Made by a program: the position numbers and the translations under genes. The notes beneath the pieces were generated by a model. That model was not told the origin of the DNA. It did not search any database and saw only the letters and a list, made by a program, of their open reading frames with translations. Shown here piece by piece: positions 1 to 7,749 of a DNA stretch of 11,949 nt. Within the stretch, counting starts at the first letter, position 1. The number at the start of each line of letters is the position of its first letter. The DNA lies in assembly GCA_047623945.1 (NCBI GenBank), contig JBLHOT010000106.1, forward strand, positions 1-11,949. The letters run 5' to 3'. The DNA comes from Arcticibacterium sp047623945. Its GTDB lineage: Bacteria; Bacteroidota; Bacteroidia; Cytophagales; Spirosomataceae.

Positions 1-2375
1 CGGATTGTCTAAATACTCATGTAGTTTTTGAGCATAAAAACTTTTGCTGTGCAGGCTGCAAAACGGTATACGAAATCCTTTCCGATAAAGACCTCTGCAC
101 CTATTATGATTTAAACCAACACTCAGGCGTAAGCCTTAAAAGCAAAAACTTTATAGGTAAATTTGACTACTTAGCCCTAGACGACATCGTAGATGAAATT
201 CTGGATTTCAAATCTGAAAACCTTTATAAACTCACGCTGTACTTGCCAGATGTTCATTGCAGTTCTTGTGTTTGGCTCTTAGAAAACCTTCACAAAGTAA
301 AGGAAGGAGTAATTAGTTCAAGGCTCAACTTCACTAAAAAAAGGTTAGAAATTGGTTATAATCCAGCGTTTACTGACCTCAAAGAGATTGTGGAGCTTTT
401 GGCCACTTTAGGATACGAGCCTCTAATCACTTTAGATAATAGCACTAAAGAGATTCCGAAAAAATCTAATAGGCTTCTCAAGCAAATAGCCGTAACAGGC
501 TTCTGTGCTGGAAACATCATGCTTTTAAGCTTTCCAGAGTACTTTAATCTAGACTTAGACAATGCCATAGATTCACAATATCAAACTCTCTTTCTCTATC
601 TAAATGCGGTTTTGGCTCTACCGGTTTACTTTTATGGCTCTTGGGACTATTTAAAAGGGGCTTACTATTCCATCAAGGATCTCATCGCAAAAAACAATGA
701 TGTTCTAAGTGTAGATATTCCTATTTCTTTAGGCATTACGGCCTTGTTTGTAAGAAGTCTTTATGAAACTTTTGCTCATCACGGTGGTGCATATTATGAT
801 AGTATGGCCGGCCTTGTTCTCTTTTTATTGGTAGGGAAATGGACACAGACCAAAACGTTCGAATTTCTATCTTTTGAAAGGAATTATAAATCATATTTCC
901 CACTTGCCGTACAGATCCTTTCGGTTAATAAGGCGACATTCAAAAATGTGGAATATCTAAAAAAAGGAGACCGACTACTTATTCATAATGAAGAACTCAT
1001 CCCTGCTGATGCCGTTCTGATCAATGGAAAAGCTTACATAGACTATAGTTTTGTTACTGGAGAAAGCAGGCCAATCAGAATGAATAGTGGTGATCTTATT
1101 TTTGCAGGAGGCCGGCAAAAAGGTGAAAACCTAGAGCTTGAAATTGTCAAGGAGGTTTCTCAGAGTTACCTGACCCAACTTTGGAATAATTCTGCTTTAA
1201 AAAAGGACAAGGTAGAAAGCGAAACAAAATTGGCTGCCAACTTCAGTAAGTATTTCACTTATATCACTTTAATTATTTCTTTTGGTACTGGTGTTTACTG
1301 GTATTTTAATGATGCTACACTAGTTTGGCCAGCCCTAACAGCTGTTCTTATGGTGGCCTGCCCATGTGCACTTACGCTGTCCATGCCATTTACAATGACA
1401 GCAGTCATGAATATTTTCGGAAAGAATGGTTTCTACGTTAAAAATCCTGAGGTAATTCAACGAATGGCAGAAATCAATGAAATGGTTTTTGACAAAACAG
1501 GTACGTTGACTCAAAACAATAAAGCAAAAATTCAATTTAAGGGGCAAATTTTATCTGAGAAAGTCTTGGTCGTTTTGAAAAGTGCTACCGCCTTATCCAT
1601 GCACCCTATTAGCAAACTTATTACCGAACACTTTGCTGAAATAGAAATTCTGAAACCTGACTACTTTTTTGAATATAATGGATCTGGGATAGAGGCCATC
1701 ATAAATGGGGATTTCATTAAACTTGGAAACGCAGAATTCTTGGAAATACCAGAAGCTCGGGTGGATGATCAAGCTTCTGTTTATCTTAATATTAATGAGG
1801 AACTAAAAGGCTATTTCTATATTGAACCTGTTTATAGGATAGGCCTTGGACTTTTATTTGGAGAATTGACTCAAAGCTACCGAACTCATTTACTTTCTGG
1901 AGATACCCCCAATGAGCGATTACACATGGAAAGATATTTTGGTGCGGCAAACTTACATTTTGAACTAAAACCGCAGGCAAAACTAGATTTCATTACCCTA
2001 CGCCAAAAAGAGGATAAAAAGGTAATGATGCTAGGCGATGGGCTTAATGATGCAGGAGCTATAGGCCAGAGTAATGTAGGCATCGCGGTTTCAGAAAACA
2101 CACAGGCCTTCACGCCCGCTTCTGACGGCATTCTGGATGCTAAGCAGTTTGGTAACCTTCCAAAGTTTATGTCCTTTAGCAAAAAGGCTGTTAATATTGT
2201 TAAAATAAGCTTTTTACTGTCTCTCTTTTATAATTTTATTTGCGTTAGTTGGGCGGTAACTGGGCAATTATCTCCGGTATTGGCAGCCATATTTATGCCA
2301 ATTAGTTCTATTTCAGTGGTTCTCTTTTCTATACTTCTTACACACTTAGCAGCTAGACACTTAAAACTTACCTAA
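1..2375 (+). CDS. ccoI: Copper-translocating P1B-type ATPase CcoI for cbb3 oxidase assembly (5' partial)
   Basis: Inner-membrane ATPase that exports Cu toward the periplasm for insertion into the CuB site of cbb3 oxidase. The reading frame is open from base 3 to the stop at 2373-2375, so the true start lies before the window; the first internal ATG is not the start. The fragment begins with a cysteine-rich N-terminal domain (FCCAGC around bases 42-59, followed by KTVYEIL), typical of Bacteroidota CcoI. An HMA-like domain with HCSSC (bases 255-269) follows, then the P-type signatures: TGES near 1056, the ion-binding CPC in a membrane segment (1359-1367), the phosphorylated Asp in DKTGT (1491), the HP motif of P1B pumps (about 1602) and GDGLND (about 2034). 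Hydrophobic segments are predicted before and after the catalytic loops. ccoS follows after 2 bp. Copper specificity is inferred from the family and from the oxidase context. Confidence 0.95.
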   Translation, partial: DCLNTHVVFEHKNFCCAGCKTVYEILSDKDLCTYYDLNQHSGVSLKSKNFIGKFDYLALDDIVDEILDFKSENLYKLTLYLPDVHCSSCVWLLENLHKVKEGVISSRLNFTKKRLEIGYNPAFTDLKEIVELLATLGYEPLITLDNSTKEIPKKSNRLLKQIAVTGFCAGNIMLLSFPEYFNLDLDNAIDSQYQTLFLYLNAVLALPVYFYGSWDYLKGAYYSIKDLIAKNNDVLSVDIPISLGITALFVRSLYETFAHHGGAYYDSMAGLVLFLLVGKWTQTKTFEFLSFERNYKSYFPLAVQILSVNKATFKNVEYLKKGDRLLIHNEELIPADAVLINGKAYIDYSFVTGESRPIRMNSGDLIFAGGRQKGENLELEIVKEVSQSYLTQLWNNSALKKDKVESETKLAANFSKYFTYITLIISFGTGVYWYFNDATLVWPALTAVLMVACPCALTLSMPFTMTAVMNIFGKNGFYVKNPEVIQRMAEINEMVFDKTGTLTQNNKAKIQFKGQILSEKVLVVLKSATALSMHPISKLITEHFAEIEILKPDYFFEYNGSGIEAIINGDFIKLGNAEFLEIPEARVDDQASVYLNINEELKGYFYIEPVYRIGLGLLFGELTQSYRTHLLSGDTPNERLHMERYFGAANLHFELKPQAKLDFITLRQKEDKKVMMLGDGLNDAGAIGQSNVGIAVSENTQAFTPASDGILDAKQFGNLPKFMSFSKKAVNIVKISFLLSLFYNFICVSWAVTGQLSPVLAAIFMPISSISVVLFSILLTHLAARHLKLT

Positions 2376-2377
2376 AC

Positions 2378-2515
2378 ATGTCCATCATTATTTTATTGAT
2401 CATATTAGCTCTTTTAGTAGCCGGCGGATTTTTAATAGCTTTCTTTTGGGCAGCAGACGACGGACAATTTGAAGATACAGAAACTCCAGCCATGCGAATT
2501 TTGGGGGACGATTGA
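2378..2515 (+). CDS. ccoS: cbb3-type cytochrome oxidase assembly protein CcoS
   Basis: A 45-residue protein with one N-terminal membrane helix (about residues 3-24), followed by the family signature: an aromatic WA segment, then DGQFEDTETPAMRIL and an acidic end. CcoS is needed for insertion of heme b and Cu cofactors into CcoN in proteobacteria; the same role is inferred here. It starts 2 bp after the ccoI stop, so the two are almost certainly co-transcribed and translationally coupled. The length and the Q-F-D/E-D-x-E-x-P-A pattern are normal for the family. An 86-bp gap with regulatory signals follows, which suggests that the ccoI-ccoS unit ends here or reads through into the next genes. 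Confidence 0.93.
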   Translation: MSIIILLIILALLVAGGFLIAFFWAADDGQFEDTETPAMRILGDD

Positions 2516-2527
2516 GCCTTTATAAAC

Positions 2528-2541
2528 TTGACCCCTATCAT
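2528..2541. promoter_or_regulatory. Putative CRP/FNR-type operator A
   Basis: TTGACCCCTATCAT has the TGA-N6-TCA core of CRP/FNR family sites and matches the FNR consensus TTGAT-N4-ATCAA at 8 of 10 defined positions. It lies in the gap after ccoS, centred 67.5 bp before the ATG at 2602 and 51.5 bp before a -7-like element. Related sites occur before ccoNO and before the kinase gene. The most likely local binding protein is the REC-CRP regulator encoded at 10620-11672, but this is inference. Confidence 0.5.
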
Positions 2542-2585
2542 ACTTCATTGTTTTTTTCCTCATATTTCTATAGGCAGGTTCACCT

Positions 2586-2593
2586 TAAATTTG
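2586..2593 (+). promoter_or_regulatory. Putative Bacteroidota -7 promoter element
   Basis: TAAATTTG is a perfect match to the TAnnTTTG -7 consensus of Bacteroidota primary sigma promoters. The expected -33 TTTG at N19 spacing is poor (TATT), as would suit an activator-dependent promoter. Transcription would begin only a few bases before the ATG at 2602. The second in-frame ATG at 2611 might therefore be the real start, or the mRNA could be nearly leaderless. Confidence 0.4.
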
Positions 2594-2601
2594 AATAAAA
2601 A

Positions 2602-3003
2602 ATGGCCCATATGAAACTCTCAGAACGACCTGAACAAATTAGCATTCCTACCGAGAACCTTTGCAAAAGCACAATGCTTCAGAAAACAAAGACTGAGGTT
2701 AATTACTTTTTATTGGCCTTGGATAAGCTCAAATCCCTAACCATTGGCAACAGTCACAATAGCCTAATTGTAGCCGAATTTGTAACAGAGTTTAGAAGAT
2801 TTAAAGCCATGCTCAATCGATTAATTTGTGAATTAGAAGGCAGAGATCAAGCTTCAAGTTATGGTATGTTGTGTATAGATAACCTTACAGAGACTGAGCT
2901 GTTCCAGAAAGAATTGATGGAATTTCAGAAAGACTACAAGGAACAAAAAAGGAGCTTTCAGACATTTGTAGGAAGTTTAGAGTGCCTCATTTCTAAAATA
3001 TGA
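2602..3003 (+). CDS. Hypothetical helical protein between ccoS and ccoNO
   Basis: I do not recognise this 133-residue protein. It has no signal peptide or membrane segment and looks almost wholly alpha-helical. A Lys/Leu-rich helix (about 30-48) is followed by an amphipathic helix with Phe/Arg repeats (about 58-80) and a charged C-terminal helix (about 96-130) rich in Glu, Lys, Gln and Phe, in a coiled-coil or four-helix-bundle style. It contains three cysteines besides the one near residue 21, with no metal-binding spacing. It sits inside an oxidase locus on the same strand, with a CRP/FNR-type site and a -7 element upstream, so it is probably induced with the oxidase. The start could be 2602 or the in-frame ATG at 2611; both lack a Shine-Dalgarno site. 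Its TGA stop forms part of the operator preceding ccoNO. The length, clean frame and context support a real gene; the function is unknown. Confidence 0.7.
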   Translation: MAHMKLSERPEQISIPTENLCKSTMLQKTKTEVNYFLLALDKLKSLTIGNSHNSLIVAEFVTEFRRFKAMLNRLICELEGRDQASSYGMLCIDNLTETELFQKELMEFQKDYKEQKRSFQTFVGSLECLISKI

Positions 3004-3014
3004 CAGATGTCATA
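2999..3014. promoter_or_regulatory. Putative CRP/FNR-type operator B before ccoNO
   Basis: TATGAC-AGAT-GTCATA is a perfect inverted repeat with 6-bp arms and carries the same TGA-N6-TCA core as sites A and C. It overlaps the stop codon of the upstream 133-residue gene. Its centre is 78.5 bp before the ccoNO ATG and 51.5 bp before a -7-like element, the same spacing as at site A. Additional GTCA/GTCAT half-sites lie at 3024-3027 and 3031-3035. It probably activates the ccoNO operon under low oxygen; the binding protein is inferred. Confidence 0.6.
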
Positions 3015-3057
3015 TAACTTCACGTCAGTCGTCATGATTCAGCCTTTTATCCAGCAA

Positions 3058-3065
3058 TACTTTTA
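3058..3065 (+). promoter_or_regulatory. Putative -7 promoter element of the ccoNO operon
   Basis: TACTTTTA matches TAnnTTTG except at the last base. It lies exactly 51.5 bp from the centre of operator B and would give a leader of roughly 13 bases before the ATG at 3085. No good -33 TTTG is present at N19 spacing (TGAT instead), in line with dependence on an activator. Confidence 0.35.
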
Positions 3066-3084
3066 CATCTGTTTTTAACAAAAA

Positions 3085-5256
3085 ATGACTCATATGCATT
3101 TAAAAGTTTCCCCTAATTACTCTGCGGACACGGATAGTCCAAGTGGGCAGATTGAATCTTTCTATTATGATAATACCATCGTTAAGGCATTTATGATTGC
3201 CACGGTGGTTTTTGGTATTGTAGGCATGTTAGCCGGTCTTACCGCCTCTATTCAGCTATTCTACCCTGCAGCTAATTTCAATCTCCCCTACACCACTTTT
3301 GGGCGTATGAGACCTTTACACACCAATGCTATCATTTTTGCATTTGTAGGTAATGGCATGTTTGCAGGTATTTATTATTCATTGCAGCGGCTTACTAAGT
3401 CGGCCATGTATAGTAAAACTTTAAGCTGGATCCACTTTTGGGGATGGCAATTAATCATTTTAGCCGCTGCCATAACACTTCCTTTAGGGATGACTACTTC
3501 TAAGGAGTACGCCGAGTTAGAGTGGCCTATTGATATAGCTATAGCCGTAATTTGGGTCATTTTTACAGCAAATTTAATTTTAACGCTCTGGAAAAGACGT
3601 GAACGCCATATGTATGTGGCTATTTGGTTTTATTTGGCTACCGCTGTTACCATTGCCATGCTTCATATCGTAAACTCTTTAGAAATACCGGTAAGTTGGA
3701 CAAAGAGTTATTCTATTTATGCTGGTGTTCAAGATGCTCTCGTTCAGTGGTGGTATGGGCATAATGCCGTAGCCTTCTTCCTCACTACCCCTATTTTAGG
3801 TCTGATGTATTACTTTTTACCTAAGGCAGCCAATAGACCTGTCTACTCTTATAAATTATCTATTATACATTTCTGGTCATTGATATTTCTTTATATCTGG
3901 GCCGGCCCTCACCACTTATTATACACGGCTTTACCAGAATGGGCACAAAACTTAGGAACGGCCTTCTCTATTATGCTCCTAGCTCCGTCTTGGGGTGGTA
4001 TGCTAAACGGTCTTTTGACACTTCGAGGTGCGTGGGATAGAGTAAGAGAAAACCCTGTATTGAAGTTTTTTGTAGTAGCTGTAACAGCCTATGGTATGGC
4101 CACATTTGAAGGGCCTATGCTCTCTCTAAAAAATGTTAACGCTATCTCTCATTATACTGACTGGACCGTGGCCCACGTACACGTTGGAGCTTTAGGTTGG
4201 AATGGCTTCATGACTTTTGGAATGCTCTATTATTTGGTTCCTATTATGTGGAAGACCAAACTCTATTCTACTAAATTGGCTAATTGGCACTTTTGGATAG
4301 GTACTCTAGGTATTCTATTCTATGCTTTACCTATGTACTGGGCAGGTTTTGCTCAAAGCTTAATGTGGAAGGAATTCGATGCTGATGGCTTCTTAGCGTA
4401 TCCAAACTTCTTAGAGACCGTTACACAAATTATTCCAATGTACGTTATGCGTTCTATAGGTGGTACTATGTACCTAACTGGAACACTTATCATGACCTAT
4501 AACCTTCTTAAAACTGCCGGGATGGGAGTTTTCCAAAAAGAAGAATATGCAGAAGCTCCGGCTCTACAGAAGAATGTAAAAGTAAAAGGTGGCCACTGGC
4601 ATTCTGTGCTAGAAAGAAAGCCTGTATTATTTACAATACTATCCTTCGTAGCGGTACTTATAGGTGGCGTTGTGGAGTTTGTTCCAACCTGGATTGTAGA
4701 CTCTAACATTCCTACTATAGCTTCTGTGAAGCCCTATACGCCTTTAGAACTTGAGGGAAGAGACATATACATAAGAGAAGGCTGTAATAACTGCCACTCT
4801 CAGATGATTCGTCCCTTCAGAAGCGAAACAGAACGATATGGTGAGTACACTAAGGCAGGCGAATTAGTATACGACCACCCTCACCTTTTTGGTTCAAAAA
4901 GAACTGGACCTGACCTTCAGCGAGAAGGAGGTAAATATCCAAACAGTTGGCACTATAACCACATGTTGGAGCCTACTTCCATGTCCCCCGGCTCTATTAT
5001 GCCAGCCTACCCTTGGTTGTTTGATGACGAGTATGATATCGAAATGATTGGCAAAAAATTAAGTGCTATGCAAACACTGGGTGTACCCTACTCAGACAAA
5101 GAAATCGCTAGTGGTATAGATGATATGTTGCTTCAAGCCACTCAGATTTCAAACAATCTAGCTGCCAGTGATATTGAGCTGAGTGAGCGAAAGGAAATAG
5201 TGCCGCTCATAGCGTACTTACAAAGATTAGGAACTGATATCAAAGTAAACAGATAA
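3085..5256 (+). CDS. ccoNO: Fused cbb3-type cytochrome c oxidase subunit I/II (CcoN-CcoO)
   Basis: Catalytic core of the high-affinity terminal oxidase, which reduces O2 to water and conserves energy as proton motive force. Residues about 28-475 are CcoN. All redox ligands are present and line up with Pseudomonas stutzeri CcoN at a constant offset of 19: heme b His79 and His366, heme b3 His364, CuB His226, His276 and His277, and the cross-linked Tyr270. Residues about 510-723 are CcoO: a membrane anchor (about 513-535) followed by a monoheme domain with CNNCH at 567-571 and the likely axial Met639 in a MPAYPW context. At 723 residues it matches a direct CcoN plus CcoO fusion, a known Bacteroidota arrangement. 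The ATG at 3085 is chosen because it is first in frame; Met4 (3094) is an alternative. ccoQ starts 5 bp after the stop. Confidence 0.97.
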   Translation: MTHMHLKVSPNYSADTDSPSGQIESFYYDNTIVKAFMIATVVFGIVGMLAGLTASIQLFYPAANFNLPYTTFGRMRPLHTNAIIFAFVGNGMFAGIYYSLQRLTKSAMYSKTLSWIHFWGWQLIILAAAITLPLGMTTSKEYAELEWPIDIAIAVIWVIFTANLILTLWKRRERHMYVAIWFYLATAVTIAMLHIVNSLEIPVSWTKSYSIYAGVQDALVQWWYGHNAVAFFLTTPILGLMYYFLPKAANRPVYSYKLSIIHFWSLIFLYIWAGPHHLLYTALPEWAQNLGTAFSIMLLAPSWGGMLNGLLTLRGAWDRVRENPVLKFFVVAVTAYGMATFEGPMLSLKNVNAISHYTDWTVAHVHVGALGWNGFMTFGMLYYLVPIMWKTKLYSTKLANWHFWIGTLGILFYALPMYWAGFAQSLMWKEFDADGFLAYPNFLETVTQIIPMYVMRSIGGTMYLTGTLIMTYNLLKTAGMGVFQKEEYAEAPALQKNVKVKGGHWHSVLERKPVLFTILSFVAVLIGGVVEFVPTWIVDSNIPTIASVKPYTPLELEGRDIYIREGCNNCHSQMIRPFRSETERYGEYTKAGELVYDHPHLFGSKRTGPDLQREGGKYPNSWHYNHMLEPTSMSPGSIMPAYPWLFDDEYDIEMIGKKLSAMQTLGVPYSDKEIASGIDDMLLQATQISNNLAASDIELSERKEIVPLIAYLQRLGTDIKVNR

Positions 5257-5261
5257 GAACT

Positions 5262-5441
5262 ATGTTAAAGAATTATATGGCTAGTATTGAAGGTATTAGC
5301 ATTTACCCTATCATCTCTTTAAGTATATTTTTCGCTTTTTTTGTCTTACTCGGGATTTTCGTTTTCAAAGCAGACAAAGACTATATCACCCATATGGAGA
5401 ATATTCCATTAGATGATGAAAACAATAACCACAAAATTTAA
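5262..5441 (+). CDS. ccoQ: cbb3-type cytochrome oxidase subunit CcoQ
   Basis: A 59-residue single-pass membrane protein. After a short lead with SIEGISIYPIIS comes a hydrophobic helix (about 16-35), then FKADKDYITHMENIPLDD, which matches the Bacteroidota CcoQ pattern of an aromatic membrane helix followed by ADK-x-Y and a short acidic tail. CcoQ is a small subunit that stabilises the oxidase complex. It lies 5 bp after ccoNO and directly before ccoP, the normal operon position. The assignment rests on position, size and the post-helix motif, because CcoQ sequences are poorly conserved. Confidence 0.88.
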   Translation: MLKNYMASIEGISIYPIISLSIFFAFFVLLGIFVFKADKDYITHMENIPLDDENNNHKI

Positions 5442-5445
5442 TATC

Positions 5446-6234
5446 ATGAACCTGTCAATTACATCTGGCGAAGACCTTTTCCAAATTATTTTACTGGTAG
5501 TCATTATACTCTTCGCTCTTATTCTCCTTGGTGTCGTGGTGAGCATTTATAATACTGCTCAGATGATTCTACACAAAAAGATGGACGTAGAATACACACC
5601 ATTTTCATTTGATAAATTCTGGAAAAGCGTCAAAGGCGAAAAACCTATGGAAATGGAAGCTGAACTTATGCTGGACCATGATTACGACGGCATAAAAGAG
5701 TTAGACAACCATCTGCCGCCCTGGTGGATCGGTTTATTCTATGCTTGTATCGCCTTTGCTGTTGTTTATCTTTTAAACTACCAAGTATATCATTGGAGCC
5801 CTTCTCAAGAGGAGGAATATGAAATAGCTATGGCTGAAGCAGCTGAGCAAAAAGCCCTTACACAGGCCAATAGGCCAGAGGATGCTTTAGATGAAGCTGC
5901 TATACCTTTTATTGAAGATGAAACACAGCTCGCCAGAGGAAAAACCATTTACGACGGTAATTGTTCTGTTTGTCATGGTAGCTTAGGTGAAGGCGGAGTA
6001 GGTCCTAACCTTGCCGACGAATACTGGATTCATGGTGGTAGCATGAGTGCTATTTTCCAAACAGTTAAATATGGTGTACCCGAAAAGGGTATGATTTCTT
6101 GGGAAGCCACTCTGAAGCCCTTAGACATTCAGCAAGTAAGTAGCTACATCTATGACTTAAAAGGAACTAACCCTCCTAACGGCAAAGAGCCACAAGGAGA
6201 AGCTTATCAAGAAGAAGAAATAGCGGAACTATAG
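5446..6234 (+). CDS. ccoP: cbb3-type cytochrome c oxidase subunit III (CcoP), monoheme
   Basis: Membrane-anchored cytochrome c that passes electrons to CcoO/CcoN. Using the ATG at 5446 (262 residues): a membrane helix (about 10-33), then the CcoP N-terminal domain with DHDYDGIKELDNHLPPWW (about 77-95), a second membrane helix (about 96-115), an acidic Ala/Glu linker, and one cytochrome c domain with CSVCH at 173-177 and likely axial Met216. Only one CXXCH is present, whereas proteobacterial CcoP/FixP usually has two heme domains; this is not a frameshift, since the protein ends normally. An earlier in-frame ATG at 5413 would give 273 residues and overlap the ccoQ end by 29 bp. I prefer 5446, which lies 4 bp after the ccoQ stop and removes a polar lead. 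ccoG follows after 5 bp. Confidence 0.94.
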   Translation: MNLSITSGEDLFQIILLVVIILFALILLGVVVSIYNTAQMILHKKMDVEYTPFSFDKFWKSVKGEKPMEMEAELMLDHDYDGIKELDNHLPPWWIGLFYACIAFAVVYLLNYQVYHWSPSQEEEYEIAMAEAAEQKALTQANRPEDALDEAAIPFIEDETQLARGKTIYDGNCSVCHGSLGEGGVGPNLADEYWIHGGSMSAIFQTVKYGVPEKGMISWEATLKPLDIQQVSSYIYDLKGTNPPNGKEPQGEAYQEEEIAEL

Positions 6235-6239
6235 AAATT

Positions 6240-7682
6240 ATGATGACAGAGGCCGCTGACAATATTATAGAAGAACTATACGAGGATGATGAATACCGCA
6301 ATAATCTAGCTACTGTAGATAAAGATGGGAAAAGAATCTGGCTATATCCCAAAAAAGCAAAAGGTCCTTTTTTTAATAAAAGGGCTCTTGCCTCATTAGT
6401 TTTTCTTACTATTTTTATCGGTGGCGTTTTTGTTAAAATAGGAGGACAGCCACTCCTTATGATGAATATTTTCGAAAGGAAATTCGTCATTTTTGGCCAG
6501 CTATTTCTCCCACAAGATTTCGTTCTCTTTGGGCTCGGGATGATAATTCTGGTTCTTTTTGTCACCCTATTTACAGTAGAGTTTGGTAGAATCTGGTGTG
6601 GCTGGTTTTGCCCACAAACTGTTTTCATGGAGTTTATATTTAGGCCCATCGAAAACTGGCTAGAAGGAGACGGCAGAACGCAAAAGAAATTTGATGACAG
6701 GCCATGGGATTTCAATAAAATCTGGCGAAAAATACTTAAGCATACCATTTATATCGTTTTCTCTATCATCATTGCTCATTTCACAATGGCCTACATTGTG
6801 GGCATAGAGGAAGTACTGGTACTTATATCAAGTTCTCCCGGTAAGAATATGTCTGGCTTTATTGGCCTAGTTGTTTTTACGGGAATATTTTACTTTGTTT
6901 TCACCAAACTCAGAGAACAGGTATGTATCGCCATTTGTCCCTATGGAAGGCTCCAGGGTGTCTTGGTAAATAGAGATACCATGACCGTTATATATGATTA
7001 TGTGAGAGGAGAACCTAGGGGCAAAATAAAAAAAAATGCAGTCAAAGAAGAAGCTCCAGAAGGAGACTGTGTAGACTGTAAGCTCTGCGTACAGGTTTGC
7101 CCTACGGGAATTGATATTAGAAATGGCATCCAATTAGAGTGCGTAAACTGTACAGCTTGTATTGATGCCTGTGATGATGTCATGGAAAAGGTGAATAAGC
7201 CCAAGGGCCTAATAAGATACGCATCAGTAGAGTCTGTAGAGAAGGGTATCCCATATAAGTTTTCTAAAAGGTCAATGGCCTACAGTGCCGTCCTCGTCGT
7301 TTTAGTAGCTTTGGAAGCACTACTACTCATTGGACGGTCTGAGGTGGAGACCACATTGATGCGTGTACCTGGGCAACTTTACCAAGTGACAGAAAGTGGC
7401 ACTATTACGAATTTATACAATGCTCAAATGGTAAATAAGTCTCAAGAAGAATTAATGCTTGACTTAAGACTGATAGAACCTATAGGGACTTTAAAAGTGA
7501 TAGGTATAGACTCCGTAATTTCTATTCCGCCAGGAGAGAAGAGAGAAGTTGTATTCTTTTTAGAAATGGATAAAAAACAACTTAAAGGCACTTCTACCAA
7601 AGTATTAATAGATGTTTACACAGGAGACCTGAAAATGGAAAATCTGAAAACAACCTTCTTTGGACCGTCTATCCCAAAATAG
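6240..7682 (+). CDS. ccoG: Cytochrome c oxidase accessory protein CcoG (polyferredoxin, FixG-like)
   Basis: A 480-residue membrane iron-sulfur protein. In proteobacteria CcoG acts as a cupric reductase that supplies Cu(I) for cbb3 assembly; the same role is inferred. Membrane helices are seen at about 49-68, 91-113, 167-190, 205-222 and 346-365. Cysteine motifs occur in order: WCGWFCP (Cys120, Cys124), CIAICPYG (Cys229, Cys233), then two [4Fe-4S] ferredoxin motifs, CxxCxxCxxxCP at 277-287 and CxxCxxCxxxC at 301-311. The C-terminal part (about 370-480) is an Ig-like FixG domain. Length and motif order are normal. The gene starts 5 bp after ccoP; two ATG codons in tandem (6240, 6243) make the exact first residue uncertain. 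Confidence 0.96.
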   Translation: MMTEAADNIIEELYEDDEYRNNLATVDKDGKRIWLYPKKAKGPFFNKRALASLVFLTIFIGGVFVKIGGQPLLMMNIFERKFVIFGQLFLPQDFVLFGLGMIILVLFVTLFTVEFGRIWCGWFCPQTVFMEFIFRPIENWLEGDGRTQKKFDDRPWDFNKIWRKILKHTIYIVFSIIIAHFTMAYIVGIEEVLVLISSSPGKNMSGFIGLVVFTGIFYFVFTKLREQVCIAICPYGRLQGVLVNRDTMTVIYDYVRGEPRGKIKKNAVKEEAPEGDCVDCKLCVQVCPTGIDIRNGIQLECVNCTACIDACDDVMEKVNKPKGLIRYASVESVEKGIPYKFSKRSMAYSAVLVVLVALEALLLIGRSEVETTLMRVPGQLYQVTESGTITNLYNAQMVNKSQEELMLDLRLIEPIGTLKVIGIDSVISIPPGEKREVVFFLEMDKKQLKGTSTKVLIDVYTGDLKMENLKTTFFGPSIPK

Positions 7683-7749
7683 GCTATTTCACAATTTATG
7701 GGATGATTAGTGATTATATTAGAAAGATTTTAAATCTAAAACTAAAGAG

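Noticed and set aside
243..2375. Treating the ATG at 243 as the ccoI start
   Set aside because: The same frame stays open to base 3 and encodes the conserved FCCxGC metal-binding domain; the ATG falls inside the HMA motif, so the gene is truncated by the window edge.
6176..6748. 190-codon open frame on the - strand opposite ccoP and ccoG
   Set aside because: It is antisense to the strongly conserved CcoG coding sequence and has a low-complexity, serine-rich product; it is a shadow of the real gene.
7725..7737. AT-rich inverted repeat with 6-bp arms in the ccoG-ccoH gap, possible terminator
   Set aside because: The stem is all A/T apart from one G-C pair per arm, the loop is a single base and no T tract follows, so it does not look like an intrinsic terminator.
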